Below the pieces are notes generated by a model that saw nothing but the letters and a program-made list of their open reading frames with translations, ran no database searches and was not told the DNA's origin. This document shows positions 35,356-43,938 of a stretch of DNA of 48,154 nt, piece after piece. A program made the position numbers and the translations under genes. The DNA lies in assembly GCA_913058345.1 (NCBI GenBank), contig CAJXQR010000016.1, positions 1 through 48,154 on the forward strand, in the 5' to 3' direction. This stretch comes from an uncultured Gammaproteobacteria bacterium. GTDB lineage: Bacteria > Pseudomonadota > Gammaproteobacteria > Pseudomonadales > Porticoccaceae. How positions within the stretch are numbered: position 1 is the first letter of the stretch; every line of letters begins with the position of its first letter.

Positions 35356-36123
35356 TTAAATACCCAGGGTCATTCCGCCATCGGCAACGATGATAGAGCC
35401 AGTGATAAATTTAGAGGCTTCACTTGAGAGTACCAGTGATAAACCTTCGAAATCATCGGGCATGCCGTAGCGACCCACCGGAGTTTTCTTGGTGATGTAA
35501 TCGACCACTGGGCCAATTTTGTTTTCGCCGAAGCAGGGCATCATCTCGGTGTGTACCAAGCCTGGAAGAATGGCGTTGACTTGAATGTTGTCCTTGCCCC
35601 AGGCTAGTGCCAGGCTTTGGGTCATATGGTCCATACCGCCTTTTGCCGCTGCGTAGTGAACCAGTTTGCCCATGGCTTTTTGAGTGATAGCAGAGCCAAC
35701 GTTAATAATTTTACCGCCACCCACTTTAACCATTTCAGGGTGCACTGCTTTAGAACAGAGGAAGCAAGATGTCAGGTCGATAGCAATAAATTGATCCCAG
35801 TCTTCTATGGTCAGCTTCTCCGGTGCAACGCCCCAGCTAATAGCAGCATTGTTAAAAAGAATATCAACACGACCGAGTTGCTCAACAGTTTCGGCGACCA
35901 TACGGTTAACGTCATCTTCCTTGGAAACGTCAGCCTTAACGCCTATAGCAGTGGCTCCGACGTCTTTCATCTCGGCGACTGCTTTATCAATTTTTTCCTG
36001 GTTACGGCCAACAAGGGCAACTGCGCAACCTTCGGATGCCAGACCCTTGGCAATGCCGAGGCCGAGGCCGCCGTTACCGCCGGTAATAATGGCTACTTTT
36101 CCTGTTAAATCAAAACACTTCAC
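35356..36123 (-). CDS. SDR-family oxidoreductase, tandem copy 2
   Basis: The first gene of the minus-strand arm: 255 residues, starting with GTG after a strong GGAGG. It has the same architecture as copy 1: TGGNGGLGLGIAKGL for NAD(P), NNAAISWGV, and the triad region NVGSAITQKAMGKLVHYAAAKGG. Differences from copy 1 cluster around residues 190-225 (FGENKIGPVVDYITKKTPVGRYG), next to the substrate pocket, which suggests the two act on different or successive alcohol groups. It starts beside the long intergenic region shared with the divergent DUF7064 gene. Confidence 0.88.
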   Translation of the reverse strand: MKCFDLTGKVAIITGGNGGLGLGIAKGLASEGCAVALVGRNQEKIDKAVAEMKDVGATAIGVKADVSKEDDVNRMVAETVEQLGRVDILFNNAAISWGVAPEKLTIEDWDQFIAIDLTSCFLCSKAVHPEMVKVGGGKIINVGSAITQKAMGKLVHYAAAKGGMDHMTQSLALAWGKDNIQVNAILPGLVHTEMMPCFGENKIGPVVDYITKKTPVGRYGMPDDFEGLSLVLSSEASKFITGSIIVADGGMTLGI

Positions 36124-36984
36124 GGGTGTACCTCCAATCGTCTTACATGGTCAAAATGCATTAAATGCTAGGTGGCGAGCAATCTCGCCGTTGCTGCTGG
36201 TCTTATCAGTGCACGAGGTCATTTAGTGATAATTAACCTCGATTCACGTTGTTATTTTCCTGTCACTTTCCGCCTTGTGTATCGTTTCTCGACACATAGG
36301 GTTGTTCCAACAGGGCGATACTCGCATTTTTCTTGCTGAAAAGGAACTTTTTTTTACCTATTGGTAACATCGCATGGGCAGTTTTTGAGTCAAGTCCTTG
36401 ATGTGTTTTGCAAAATTTGGCGACGCAGTGGGTAGGTTTTGCCCTGCGCTGCGTGTCTGTTGGCGAGTTCTGCAATGTCTGTCGGTGTGTTTATTTTTTT
36501 AAATTATGTATAAAAAATAGCAAGTTAAAGGATATGTTTTATGTTAATAATAGATCCTTGCTTATTCTTTTCTCGCCCCCTGGCCTATGCAATTGCGTTG
36601 TCGTTGTGGAGCCTTTTGACGAAAAATGAATGCTCGATACTGCTCTTAACCCCGCTTAATCACTCCTCCCTTTGATGTGTCAGGGATTCTCGCTCAGGAC
36701 AAAGTGTGAATCGGCAGTAACCCCTTATTAATGACGGTAAAAGTCGGAAAGGCCGGTGTTCTCCTCCATACAGGGCTTGCTATTAGCCCTAGTTTTGTGC
36801 GGATGTAAACCCACACTATCGGTTTTTGTTTTTTTATGTCAATCAGTTGTCAGGAATTAGTAGGGCAATACTCTGTTTTTCCCCCGTTGCTTTATTGTAT
36901 AGTTTTAAGCATTCGGTAATGATAGCCATAGCGGTGAGTAATAATGATTATAAAATTTGCCGCCTGTTAAAAAAAGGGGAAAGC
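36124..36984. other. Long divergent intergenic region at the centre of the catabolic cluster
   Basis: About 860 bp with no convincing gene; short open frames here lack ribosome sites and family features. It must contain the divergent promoters of the cluster. Visible inverted repeats are CGAGGT / ACCTCG (36214-36219 and 36236-36241) and TGTGT / ACACA around 36275-36296, either of which could be an operator. No regulator gene is adjacent. Confidence 0.5.
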
Positions 36985-37989
36985 ATGAGTAGGTACCGTC
37001 TCGACACGGTGGACGAATACGGCCATCAACCCACTGCAGATAGTAATTTCAACGAAAGTGTCTATCTTAACGGCTGGGACCCGCAGCAGAAGATGGGCGT
37101 GTGGATGCGCCTCGGTAACCGCGTTAATGAGGGCCATGCGGAGCTTTCTGTGTGTATCTATTTACCGGATGGCCGCGTTGCCTGCCAGTTCTTGCGGCCT
37201 GCGATAGACACTAACGAGCGCCACAGCGCTGGCGGTCTTGACTATGAAGTGCAGGAGCCTTTCAAAGCGGTGAGCATGAGGTACTGCGGTGAGGCGATGA
37301 TGCTCGACGATCCTCAAGTATTGCGCGAGCCGCGTAAAATGTTTAAAACCGCACCGCGAGCGTCTTGCGAGATCACACTATCCCATATTGGGCTATCGCC
37401 CATGAATGGTGGTGAACCCACCAACCATGAAACAGATACTATGTACGGTCGGGATTTTTCCCTTGGCCATTTTAATCAACACTCTCGCATCACCGGCAAA
37501 ATCACGCTGGGCGATGAAAGCTGGGACTTAAAAGGCTTCGGCTGGCGCGACCATTCATGGGGCCCCCGTTATTGGACCAATATCAACTTCTATCGCTTGT
37601 TTGTCGCGAATTTTGGTGAAGATCGCGGCATTATGATGCTCAAGCGCACTGATTGTGAAATGAAGGTACACCGTCGGGGCGTGCTGATGTTCGACGGTCA
37701 ATACGAAGAGATTATCGATATGGATGTGATGACCGAGTGGGATGAAAATAAAGACCCCAAAGCTGTTCGTCTCGGTGTGCGTACGGCCAATCGAGCTGTG
37801 GTGTTGAATGGCAAGATTATTACCCTGGCGCCGCTGCGCAACCATCGACAAATTGATGGGCAGACTGTAGAGAGCCGTATTGCCGAAGGTTTCACTGAAT
37901 GGTCTTGGGATGATGGTCGCCCAGGTATCGGTATTACGGAATATATCGAGCGTCTCGAAGATGGAGAGCCAGTCGGCTTTCCACTTTGA
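36985..37989 (+). CDS. DUF7064-type protein with CrtC/AttH-like fold signature
   Basis: A 334-residue protein. An in-frame upstream extension exists, but the ATG at 36985 has GGGGAAAG just before it and begins MSRYRLDTVDEYGHQP. The strongest landmark is GFGWRDHSWGPRYWTNINFYRL at about residue 187, the G-x-R-D-H-S-W-G-x-R motif that I associate with DUF7064 and the hydroxyneurosporene-synthase/AttH lipocalin-like superfamily. Beta-rich repeats surround it (SLGHFNQHSRITGKITLGDESWDLKG). No enzyme activity is established for this group as far as I know; members sit in lipid, steroid and terpenoid clusters. It is the first gene of the plus-strand arm. Confidence 0.75.
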   Translation: MSRYRLDTVDEYGHQPTADSNFNESVYLNGWDPQQKMGVWMRLGNRVNEGHAELSVCIYLPDGRVACQFLRPAIDTNERHSAGGLDYEVQEPFKAVSMRYCGEAMMLDDPQVLREPRKMFKTAPRASCEITLSHIGLSPMNGGEPTNHETDTMYGRDFSLGHFNQHSRITGKITLGDESWDLKGFGWRDHSWGPRYWTNINFYRLFVANFGEDRGIMMLKRTDCEMKVHRRGVLMFDGQYEEIIDMDVMTEWDENKDPKAVRLGVRTANRAVVLNGKIITLAPLRNHRQIDGQTVESRIAEGFTEWSWDDGRPGIGITEYIERLEDGEPVGFPL

Positions 37990-38023
37990 AGACAGCGGCT
38001 AATACTGCCTACAGAAGGTAAAA

Positions 38024-39052
38024 TTGTCGATAATGGCTGAGGTTTCTGAGCAACAAGCAGAGCTTGCTGACAGCGTCGCTAAACTCCAACTGGCCTTAAA
38101 ACGGCGCTACGGCGAGGCTGCCCGTGTTGAGAATGTGTCTATCGCCACTCTCGGTGCATCCAATAGAACCTTGTTGTTTGACTTGGTGGAGCCAGTGGGC
38201 CAACGTCGTCTGGTGTTACGCCAGGAAACTGTGAAATCTGAAGTCTCTCCTTTTATCTCTCCCCACGATCAGTTTGAAATTTTAAACGTCGTCTATCGCC
38301 ACTGCGTGCCGGTGCCCGAGCCGATATTTGAACTCGAGCTCGAAGATGACCTCGATGTCGGTTATGTTATGGCCTGTGTGGAAGGAGAAACCCTGCCGAA
38401 AACCTTGCTTAATGCCCCTGAGTTTGCAGTGGCGCGTCAGCGTTTCGCGGCACAGACTGGCGAAATCTTTGCCAAACTGCACGCCATTGATCCCCGCGAG
38501 GTCGCCTTTTTGGAAAAGGTTGTCGATAGCGTTGACCCCCTGGCGGCACAAATCAGCCGTTACGATGCCTACTGTGAATATCATCCGGGGCTTGATGTCG
38601 GCATTCGCTGGTTGGAAAATAATCGCCCTAAAGAAAAGCCTCGCGTGTTTGTCCATGGGGATTACCGCAATGGCAATGTTATTCTCAGCCCCGACGGTAT
38701 CGAGGCCGTGCTCGACTGGGAATGTGCCCATATCGGCAGTGCCATGGAAGACTTTGGCTGGGTCTGTTTGCGTGCCTGGCGCTTTGGTAATATCAATCAG
38801 CCCGTGGGTGGTTTCGGTCCGCGTGATGAATTTTACCAGGCCTATACCAGCAATGGCGGTCAGGCGATTGATGAAGATGAGATTCGCTGGTGGGAAATTT
38901 TTGGCTCACTGCGCTGGGCCGTTTTGAACATGATGCAGGCCGACGGTCATATTCGCGGGGTCAGGCGGTCATTGCCCTTTGCCTGTTGTGGGCGCAATAC
39001 CAGCATGATCGAATACGATATGTTGATGACCATTGATGGTCAATTTTCTTAA
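38024..39052 (+). CDS. APH-family kinase, LvaA/ACAD10-11-like
   Basis: A 342-residue aminoglycoside-phosphotransferase-fold kinase. The ATP-side N-lobe has ATLGASNRTLLFDL and RRLVLRQET (Lys replaced by Arg-Gln in the usual place). The catalytic loop is RVFVHGDYRNGNVILSPDG (HGDxxxxN) and the metal motif is EAVLDWECAHIGSAMEDFGW. This is the subgroup found fused or adjacent to acyl-CoA dehydrogenases, which phosphorylates hydroxyacyl-CoA esters, not antibiotics. AAGG lies 5 bases before the TTG at 38024 and 14 before the ATG at 38033, so TTG is the better start. A DUF6285 gene follows. Confidence 0.85.
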   Translation: MSIMAEVSEQQAELADSVAKLQLALKRRYGEAARVENVSIATLGASNRTLLFDLVEPVGQRRLVLRQETVKSEVSPFISPHDQFEILNVVYRHCVPVPEPIFELELEDDLDVGYVMACVEGETLPKTLLNAPEFAVARQRFAAQTGEIFAKLHAIDPREVAFLEKVVDSVDPLAAQISRYDAYCEYHPGLDVGIRWLENNRPKEKPRVFVHGDYRNGNVILSPDGIEAVLDWECAHIGSAMEDFGWVCLRAWRFGNINQPVGGFGPRDEFYQAYTSNGGQAIDEDEIRWWEIFGSLRWAVLNMMQADGHIRGVRRSLPFACCGRNTSMIEYDMLMTIDGQFS

Positions 39053-39247
39053 GCGAGAAAGCGCAAGGTTCCTGACAGTTTGAGATAGGTTTTGTCCTGA
39101 CCAACTGTTTAGCAGGGGAGTTCGTTTGGCACGGTTATTAAGGGCATTCTTTTACTCGCCGTAGCACCGAAGTAAGCCCGCTTCTGTACATGAATTTTCT
39201 ACACATGCTTTCAATCAATAAGAATAAACGTTGCTGGAGTAAGCGCT

Positions 39248-39616
39248 TTGAGTCAGGATAAGCCCGATATAAAAGAAATTCTTGTCACCGTAAAACAGCT
39301 GTTAGAAAGCATCGCCAATAGATCCAAAGGGGGAGAGCGCTACGATGCTCTGTGCGGTGCTTTTCTGATTGGTGTGGTTGATAGAGAGCTCGAATGTGAT
39401 CGACACCAAGACGAACGTCAGCGTCGCGAGCTGCAAGTTTTACTTGGGCGAAAGGGCTCTATCAGCGATCTCTATCTGCAGTTCTGCCAGCAAGTGCGTC
39501 ACGGTGAATTAGACGATCAATGGCCCGCTGCTTTCGATTTTGCCTTGCAACAGGTGATTGATAAAGTCAGCGTCACTAAGCCCGATTACCTTACCGCCGT
39601 GCATCGCTCAGACTAG
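39248..39616 (+). CDS. DUF6285 small protein, candidate LvaB-like kinase partner
   Basis: A 122-residue helical protein starting with TTG after GGAG. It begins SQDKPDIKEILVTVKQLLESIANR and contains RYDALCGAFLIGVVDRELE and RRELQVLLGR. I place it in DUF6285 from its length, pattern and position after an APH-family kinase. In the levulinate pathway a small partner (LvaB) is needed by the kinase LvaA to phosphorylate 4-hydroxyacyl-CoA; the same role here is inference. A 195-bp gap separates it from the kinase, without an obvious terminator. Confidence 0.7.
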   Translation: MSQDKPDIKEILVTVKQLLESIANRSKGGERYDALCGAFLIGVVDRELECDRHQDERQRRELQVLLGRKGSISDLYLQFCQQVRHGELDDQWPAAFDFALQQVIDKVSVTKPDYLTAVHRSD

Positions 39617-39711
39617 AGGGTTGATAGTTAAGCGCCCGCCAGTCCAAAAAGTTTTTAATGCGTTAGTTATTTCGTTTATTCAATGTTTAATAAAAGAGAG
39701 GAGTTATTCTT

Positions 39712-40476
39712 ATGTCAGGAAGAGTAGAAGGACAAGTAGCCATCGTCACCGGTGCCAGTGGTGGAATTGGCCGTGCGGCGAGTGAGATTTTTGCCCGCGA
39801 AGGTGCCAGTGTTGTGGTCGCTGATATGAATATCGTTGGCGGTGAAGAGACGGCCCACCTCATCGAACAGGCGGGGGGCAAAGCAATATTCGTTAAAACC
39901 GATGTCTCCAGTGCCGCCGATACTGAGGCAATGGTCAGCGCCGCCGTAGCGGAGTTTGGCAAGCTCAACTGTGCCTTTAACAATGCCGGTGTCGAGGGTG
40001 AGCAATCCCTGGCCGCCGATGCCACTGAAGAAAATTTCATGCTTAACTACAAGGTCAATATGCTGGGTGTATGGCTGTGCATGAAATACCAAATCCAACA
40101 AATGATGGCCCAGGGCACGGGCGGGGCGATCGTTAATACGGCTTCCGATGCGGGTTTGATCGGTGTCAAAGGTCTCAGCCATTATTCAGCCGCTAAGCAC
40201 GCGGTTATTGGCTTGACCAAATCGACAGCACTGGACTACGCCACCAAGAACATTCGTGTCAATGCGGTGTGCCCTGGCCCCATTCGCACGCAAATGCTTG
40301 AGCGGGTATTCGAAGAAAACCCCAAGTTTGCCGAAGCAATGATTTCAGCCCAGCCGGTTAAGCGCTTAGGTGAGCCCCATGAGATCGGCGACGCCGCTGT
40401 TTATTTGTGTTCGGATGCTGCCAGCTACATCACTGGTCACGCACTGCCAGTCGATGGTGGTTATATGGCGACCTAG
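39712..40476 (+). CDS. SDR-family oxidoreductase (plus-strand arm)
   Basis: A 254-residue classical SDR. VAIVTGASGGIGRAASEIFAREGASVVVADMN is the NAD-type site with Asp after the second strand; AFNNAGVEGEQ is the NNAG motif; and NTASDAGLIGVKGLSHYSAAKHAVIGLTKSTALDYA has the Ser-Tyr-Lys triad. VNAVCPGPIRTQML and ITGHALPVDGGYMAT close the fold. It resembles cyclopentanol/2,5-dichloro-diol type dehydrogenases more than FabG, but substrate is not assignable. It is clearly different from the minus-strand SDR pair. GGAG precedes the ATG. It lies about 95 bp after the DUF6285 gene. Confidence 0.88.
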   Translation: MSGRVEGQVAIVTGASGGIGRAASEIFAREGASVVVADMNIVGGEETAHLIEQAGGKAIFVKTDVSSAADTEAMVSAAVAEFGKLNCAFNNAGVEGEQSLAADATEENFMLNYKVNMLGVWLCMKYQIQQMMAQGTGGAIVNTASDAGLIGVKGLSHYSAAKHAVIGLTKSTALDYATKNIRVNAVCPGPIRTQMLERVFEENPKFAEAMISAQPVKRLGEPHEIGDAAVYLCSDAASYITGHALPVDGGYMAT

Positions 40477-40584
40477 GCCGGGGTAGGCTGAAAGAATCGA
40501 CTTCCCAGGGCTGTTCGACTTTGTGTAGTATGGCCCGGGTTTTATAACAAATAGCCCTTAATTTTATGGGCATGGAGAAAATGA

Positions 40585-41691
40585 ATGAAAATCAAGGCCG
40601 CAGTATTGCGCGGGGTAGACCAGCCTTTCGAGATTGAAGAACTGGAGCTCGCGCCACCAAAAGAAAATGAAGTGTTGGTTAAAACCACTGCCAGTGGTAT
40701 TTGCCACAGTGACTACTCTGTCGCTCATGGCATTTTGCGCTGTCCTTTTCCCATCGTCCTCGGTCACGAAGGCGCGGGGGTCGTTGAGGCCGTAGGGCCT
40801 GGCGTTACGGAGCTGAAGCCCGGTGATAAAGTGATCGCTTCTCTAACGCCCAGTTGTGGCAATTGCAGCATGTGTAAAGAAGGTAAAGAGTTTATGTGTT
40901 CGGGCATGGGTAAATTACTCACCGATTGCACTCAGCTCGATGGCACTACGCGCCACAAAACCGCAAGTGGCGAAGATGTTTACACGCTGTGTGGTGTTGG
41001 CTCCTTCGGCGAATATATGGTGATGCCAGTGGGTTCAGCCATTAAAGTGCCAGATGATACCCCCCTCGATACTACTTGCCTGATTGGCTGCGGTGTCACC
41101 ACCGGCACTGGTGCTGCGCTTAATACCGCTAATGTACAACCCGGCGAGGCGACAGCGGTTATTGGCTGTGGTGGTGTTGGCTTGTCTATTATTCAGGGCT
41201 GCCGCATTGGTGGTTCAACGATTATTATTGCTATTGACCCCATGGAAGAAAAACGCGAGCTGGCGCTGTCTCTGGGTGCTACTCACGCAATTAATCCCTT
41301 TGAGGAAGACGCCGCTGCGAAAGTGAAAGAACTGACCGGTGGTTTAGGCGTGCACTACGCCTTTGAAGCATTAGGCCGTGTTGAAACCATGGCGCAAACC
41401 TGGGACATGATTCGACCCACCGGTACATGCGTGATTGTTGGTGTCGCCTCGCTGGACCAATCGGTAAAAATTCCCTCAGCCGGTTTGTTGGCCGAGTATG
41501 AAATTCAGGGTTCTTGCTATGGCTCATCAACCCCGAAGAAAGATATCCCCCGTTTCGTTGAATTGTATAAGAGCGGTGATCTAAAGCTGGACGAAATGAT
41601 TACCCAGCGTATAGGCCTGGAAGATATCGGTCGTGCCTTTGACGAAATGGGCCGCGGTGAAGGTGCCCGTTCTGTGATCATGTACGGTTAA
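40585..41691 (+). CDS. Zinc-dependent alcohol dehydrogenase, tandem copy 1
   Basis: A 368-residue MDR dehydrogenase. Catalytic zinc ligands are the Cys in ASGICHSDYSVAHG, the His-Glu in LGHEGAGVVEAVG and the Cys in CLIGCGVTTGTGAAL. The four-cysteine structural zinc loop is CGNCSMCKEGKEFMC. The Rossmann site is AVIGCGGVGLSIIQGCRIGG followed by IAIDPMEEKR, where Asp suggests NAD. This is the class-III/NDMA-dependent-like ADH group that oxidises primary alcohols to aldehydes. GGAG precedes the ATG by 7 bases. Its neighbour at 41751 is a close paralogue. Confidence 0.92.
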   Translation: MKIKAAVLRGVDQPFEIEELELAPPKENEVLVKTTASGICHSDYSVAHGILRCPFPIVLGHEGAGVVEAVGPGVTELKPGDKVIASLTPSCGNCSMCKEGKEFMCSGMGKLLTDCTQLDGTTRHKTASGEDVYTLCGVGSFGEYMVMPVGSAIKVPDDTPLDTTCLIGCGVTTGTGAALNTANVQPGEATAVIGCGGVGLSIIQGCRIGGSTIIIAIDPMEEKRELALSLGATHAINPFEEDAAAKVKELTGGLGVHYAFEALGRVETMAQTWDMIRPTGTCVIVGVASLDQSVKIPSAGLLAEYEIQGSCYGSSTPKKDIPRFVELYKSGDLKLDEMITQRIGLEDIGRAFDEMGRGEGARSVIMYG

Positions 41692-41750
41692 TAAGCTATT
41701 TACAGTTTAATGTCGATTGTCCGCCTAAGGGCGCGACTGGGAGAAAAACA

Positions 41751-42854
41751 ATGAAAACAAAAGCCGCAGTGCTTTATGAAGTGGGTTCGCCTCTGGTTGT
41801 TGAAGAGCTAGAGCTTGAAGGCCCAAAAGAAAATGAAATTTTAGTGAACTATACCGCCAGTGGTATTTGCCATAGTGACTACTCCTTTGCTCACGGCGTA
41901 CTACCAACGCAACTACCTGCCGTACTGGGTCACGAAGGGGCAGGGGTAGTTGAAGAAGTGGGTGCCAATGTTACCAACGTGAAAGTGGGTGACCACGTGG
42001 TGGCCGCACTCACACCGGCTTGTGGCAAGTGCACCTTCTGTCTCGAGCGCAAGCCTTTTCTCTGTGCAGAAATGTCCAATGTTATTTGGGAAGGCAGCTT
42101 GCTGGACGGCACGAAGCGCTTTAAAAACAGCAAGGGCGAAGATATTGGTCAACTGGTTTGTGTTGGTACTTTTTCTGAACGCTCTGTTATCCCCGCGGGC
42201 ATGGCGATAAAAGTCGATGACAAAGCACCCCTTGATACTATTTGCTTAATTGGTTGTGGCGTTACCACCGGTGTTGGCGCCGCGTTAAATACCGTCGATA
42301 TTAAAGAAGGTGACAGCTGTGCCGTTATCGGCTGTGGTGGTGTGGGTTTGTCCATTATTCAGGGCTGTCGTATCGCCGGAGCCGGACAGATTATTGCTAT
42401 TGACCCCGTTGCTGAAAAGCGTGAGCTAGCTCTGCAAATGGGTGCGACAGATGTCATTGACCCCACTGATATTAATGTCGTCAAAGAAGTGCGTAAACTC
42501 AGCGGTGGCGGTGTGCACTTTGCCTTTGAAGCCTTGGGTTTGAAAGTCACTATCGAGCAAGCCTGGGCTATGCCGCGCGTTACCGGTACCGCCGTCATCG
42601 TCGGTGTGCCAAAAATGGATACTGAGTTAGAACTGCCTGTACTGGGTTTCTTTGGCGAGAAGCACTTTAAGGGTTCTGCCTACGGTAGCTCTGTTCCGTC
42701 AGAGGATATACCCAAGTTTGTCGACCTGTATATGACCGGCGAGTTAAAGCTCGACGACATGATTACCAAACGTATAAAACTTGAAGAGGTGAATACCGCT
42801 TTTGAGGAAATGGGTCGTGGTGAAGGTGCTCGTTCAGTCATTATGCATGGCTAA
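41751..42854 (+). CDS. Zinc-dependent alcohol dehydrogenase, tandem copy 2
   Basis: A 367-residue paralogue of the preceding gene, about 60 bp downstream with its own GGGAG site. Zinc ligands are conserved (GICHSDYSFAHG, GHEGAG, CLIGCGVTTGVGAAL), as is the structural loop CGKCTFCLERKPFLC and the NAD site VIGCGGVGLSIIQGCRIAG. The C-terminal ELKLDDMITKRIKLEEVNTAFEEMGRGEGARSVIM is nearly the same in both copies. Divergence lies mainly in residues 103-150 and around 268-300 (TKRFKNSKGEDIGQ, MDTELELPVLGFFGEKH), near the substrate pocket, so different chain or ring alcohols are plausible. Confidence 0.92.
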   Translation: MKTKAAVLYEVGSPLVVEELELEGPKENEILVNYTASGICHSDYSFAHGVLPTQLPAVLGHEGAGVVEEVGANVTNVKVGDHVVAALTPACGKCTFCLERKPFLCAEMSNVIWEGSLLDGTKRFKNSKGEDIGQLVCVGTFSERSVIPAGMAIKVDDKAPLDTICLIGCGVTTGVGAALNTVDIKEGDSCAVIGCGGVGLSIIQGCRIAGAGQIIAIDPVAEKRELALQMGATDVIDPTDINVVKEVRKLSGGGVHFAFEALGLKVTIEQAWAMPRVTGTAVIVGVPKMDTELELPVLGFFGEKHFKGSAYGSSVPSEDIPKFVDLYMTGELKLDDMITKRIKLEEVNTAFEEMGRGEGARSVIMHG

Positions 42855-42938
42855 ACAGCAGGTTATTTAAGCGTAGATAAAAACCTGTGCAGGGGAGGGA
42901 GTAATTCTTATGTGCAGGTTTAAAAAAGGAAATAAATC

Positions 42939-43793
42939 ATGAAAGAATTAACAAGCTCCTCCTTTGTCGATGACTTTGTCTTTCTCGAAGGCCCGCGCTG
43001 GAACGATGGTAAGCTCTGGGTATCCGATATGTTTGGCAATACCGTTTATACCATTACGCCAGACGGTGAACGCACGGCTATGGCCACGTTACCCAATCGT
43101 CCTTCCGGTATTAACTTTATGCCCGATGGCTCTGTGGTTGTGGTCTCTATGGCCGACCGCAAGTTAATGACACTGGCTGACGATGGCTCTTTAAGTGAGT
43201 ACGCGGACCTGTCTGGCAATCTTGAATACGACATTAACGACTGCGTGTGTGCGCCCAACGGCAATATTTATGTGGGTACGTTCGGTTACGACGTATTTGC
43301 CCATCAAGAACCAAAGCCGGCGACTTTAACCCTGGTTAAGACTGACGGCACGATTCAAACGGTTGCTGAGGATATGCACTTCCCCAATGGCGCGTGTATT
43401 ACCCCCGATGGCAAAACCTTGATTGTGGCGGAAACCTTTGTGGGTCGTATTACGGCATTTACCATTGAAGCCGATGGTACATTGTCTGGACGTCGAGTCT
43501 TTGCCGACCTGGGTGAGTACACACCCGATGGTATTTGTCTCGATGCCGAGGGAGCTGTTTGGGTTGCTGCCTTCGAAAATGGCGAATTTATTCGCGTGCT
43601 GGACGGCGGAGAAATCACCCATAAAATTGATACCGGTGATCGCCGTGCCGTTGCTTGTAATCTGGGCGGAGCTGATGGAAAGACTCTTTACTGCCTGATT
43701 TATGACGGTAGTTTAGATGATATTCCCGAAGGTAAGCGCAACGCTATCATCGAAACAGCCAGGGTTGATGTTGCCGGAGCGGGTTCCCCCTAG
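42939..43793 (+). CDS. SMP-30/gluconolactonase-family protein
   Basis: A 284-residue six-bladed beta-propeller. Metal-site candidates are the Glu in VFLEGPRWNDGKLWVSDMFGNTVY, the Asn in DINDCVCAPNGNIYVGTFGYDVF, and the later HFPNGACITPDGKTLIVAETF and YTPDGICLDAEGAVWVAAF. These enzymes open lactones using Ca2+ or Zn2+. It is the last gene of the plus arm, so it may hydrolyse a lactone produced by the dehydrogenases or by the monooxygenase. AAGGAAAT precedes the ATG. A perfect 20-bp terminator follows 16 bp after the stop. Confidence 0.9.
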   Translation: MKELTSSSFVDDFVFLEGPRWNDGKLWVSDMFGNTVYTITPDGERTAMATLPNRPSGINFMPDGSVVVVSMADRKLMTLADDGSLSEYADLSGNLEYDINDCVCAPNGNIYVGTFGYDVFAHQEPKPATLTLVKTDGTIQTVAEDMHFPNGACITPDGKTLIVAETFVGRITAFTIEADGTLSGRRVFADLGEYTPDGICLDAEGAVWVAAFENGEFIRVLDGGEITHKIDTGDRRAVACNLGGADGKTLYCLIYDGSLDDIPEGKRNAIIETARVDVAGAGSP

Positions 43794-43809
43794 TATTTGA
43801 TAATTCATT

Positions 43810-43854
43810 ACCCATAAAAAAACCGGAGATAATCTCTCCGGTTTTTTTATGGGT
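43810..43854. terminator. Perfect 20-bp bidirectional terminator
   Basis: Arms from 43810-43829 and 43835-43854 pair without mismatch around a 5-nt loop. The GC core CCGGAGA/TCTCCGG is flanked by seven A and seven T. It ends the plus arm of the catabolic cluster and isolates it from umuDC. Confidence 0.95.
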
Positions 43855-43938
43855 GTTATTTGATGATAGTGGTGTTGCCGTGTGAATTATTTTTGAGTGG
43901 AGAGAACTGCTGCGGTGAGAGGTTCGAGCCGATGCGTC

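Noticed and set aside
36263-36475. A 70-residue minus-strand frame in the long intergenic region
   Set aside because: No ribosome site, low-complexity Lys-rich composition and no recognisable domain; kept only as part of the intergenic description.
38024-39052. Aminoglycoside resistance kinase
   Set aside because: The fold matches, but motifs and the DUF6285 neighbour fit the acyl-CoA-linked APH subgroup, not antibiotic kinases.
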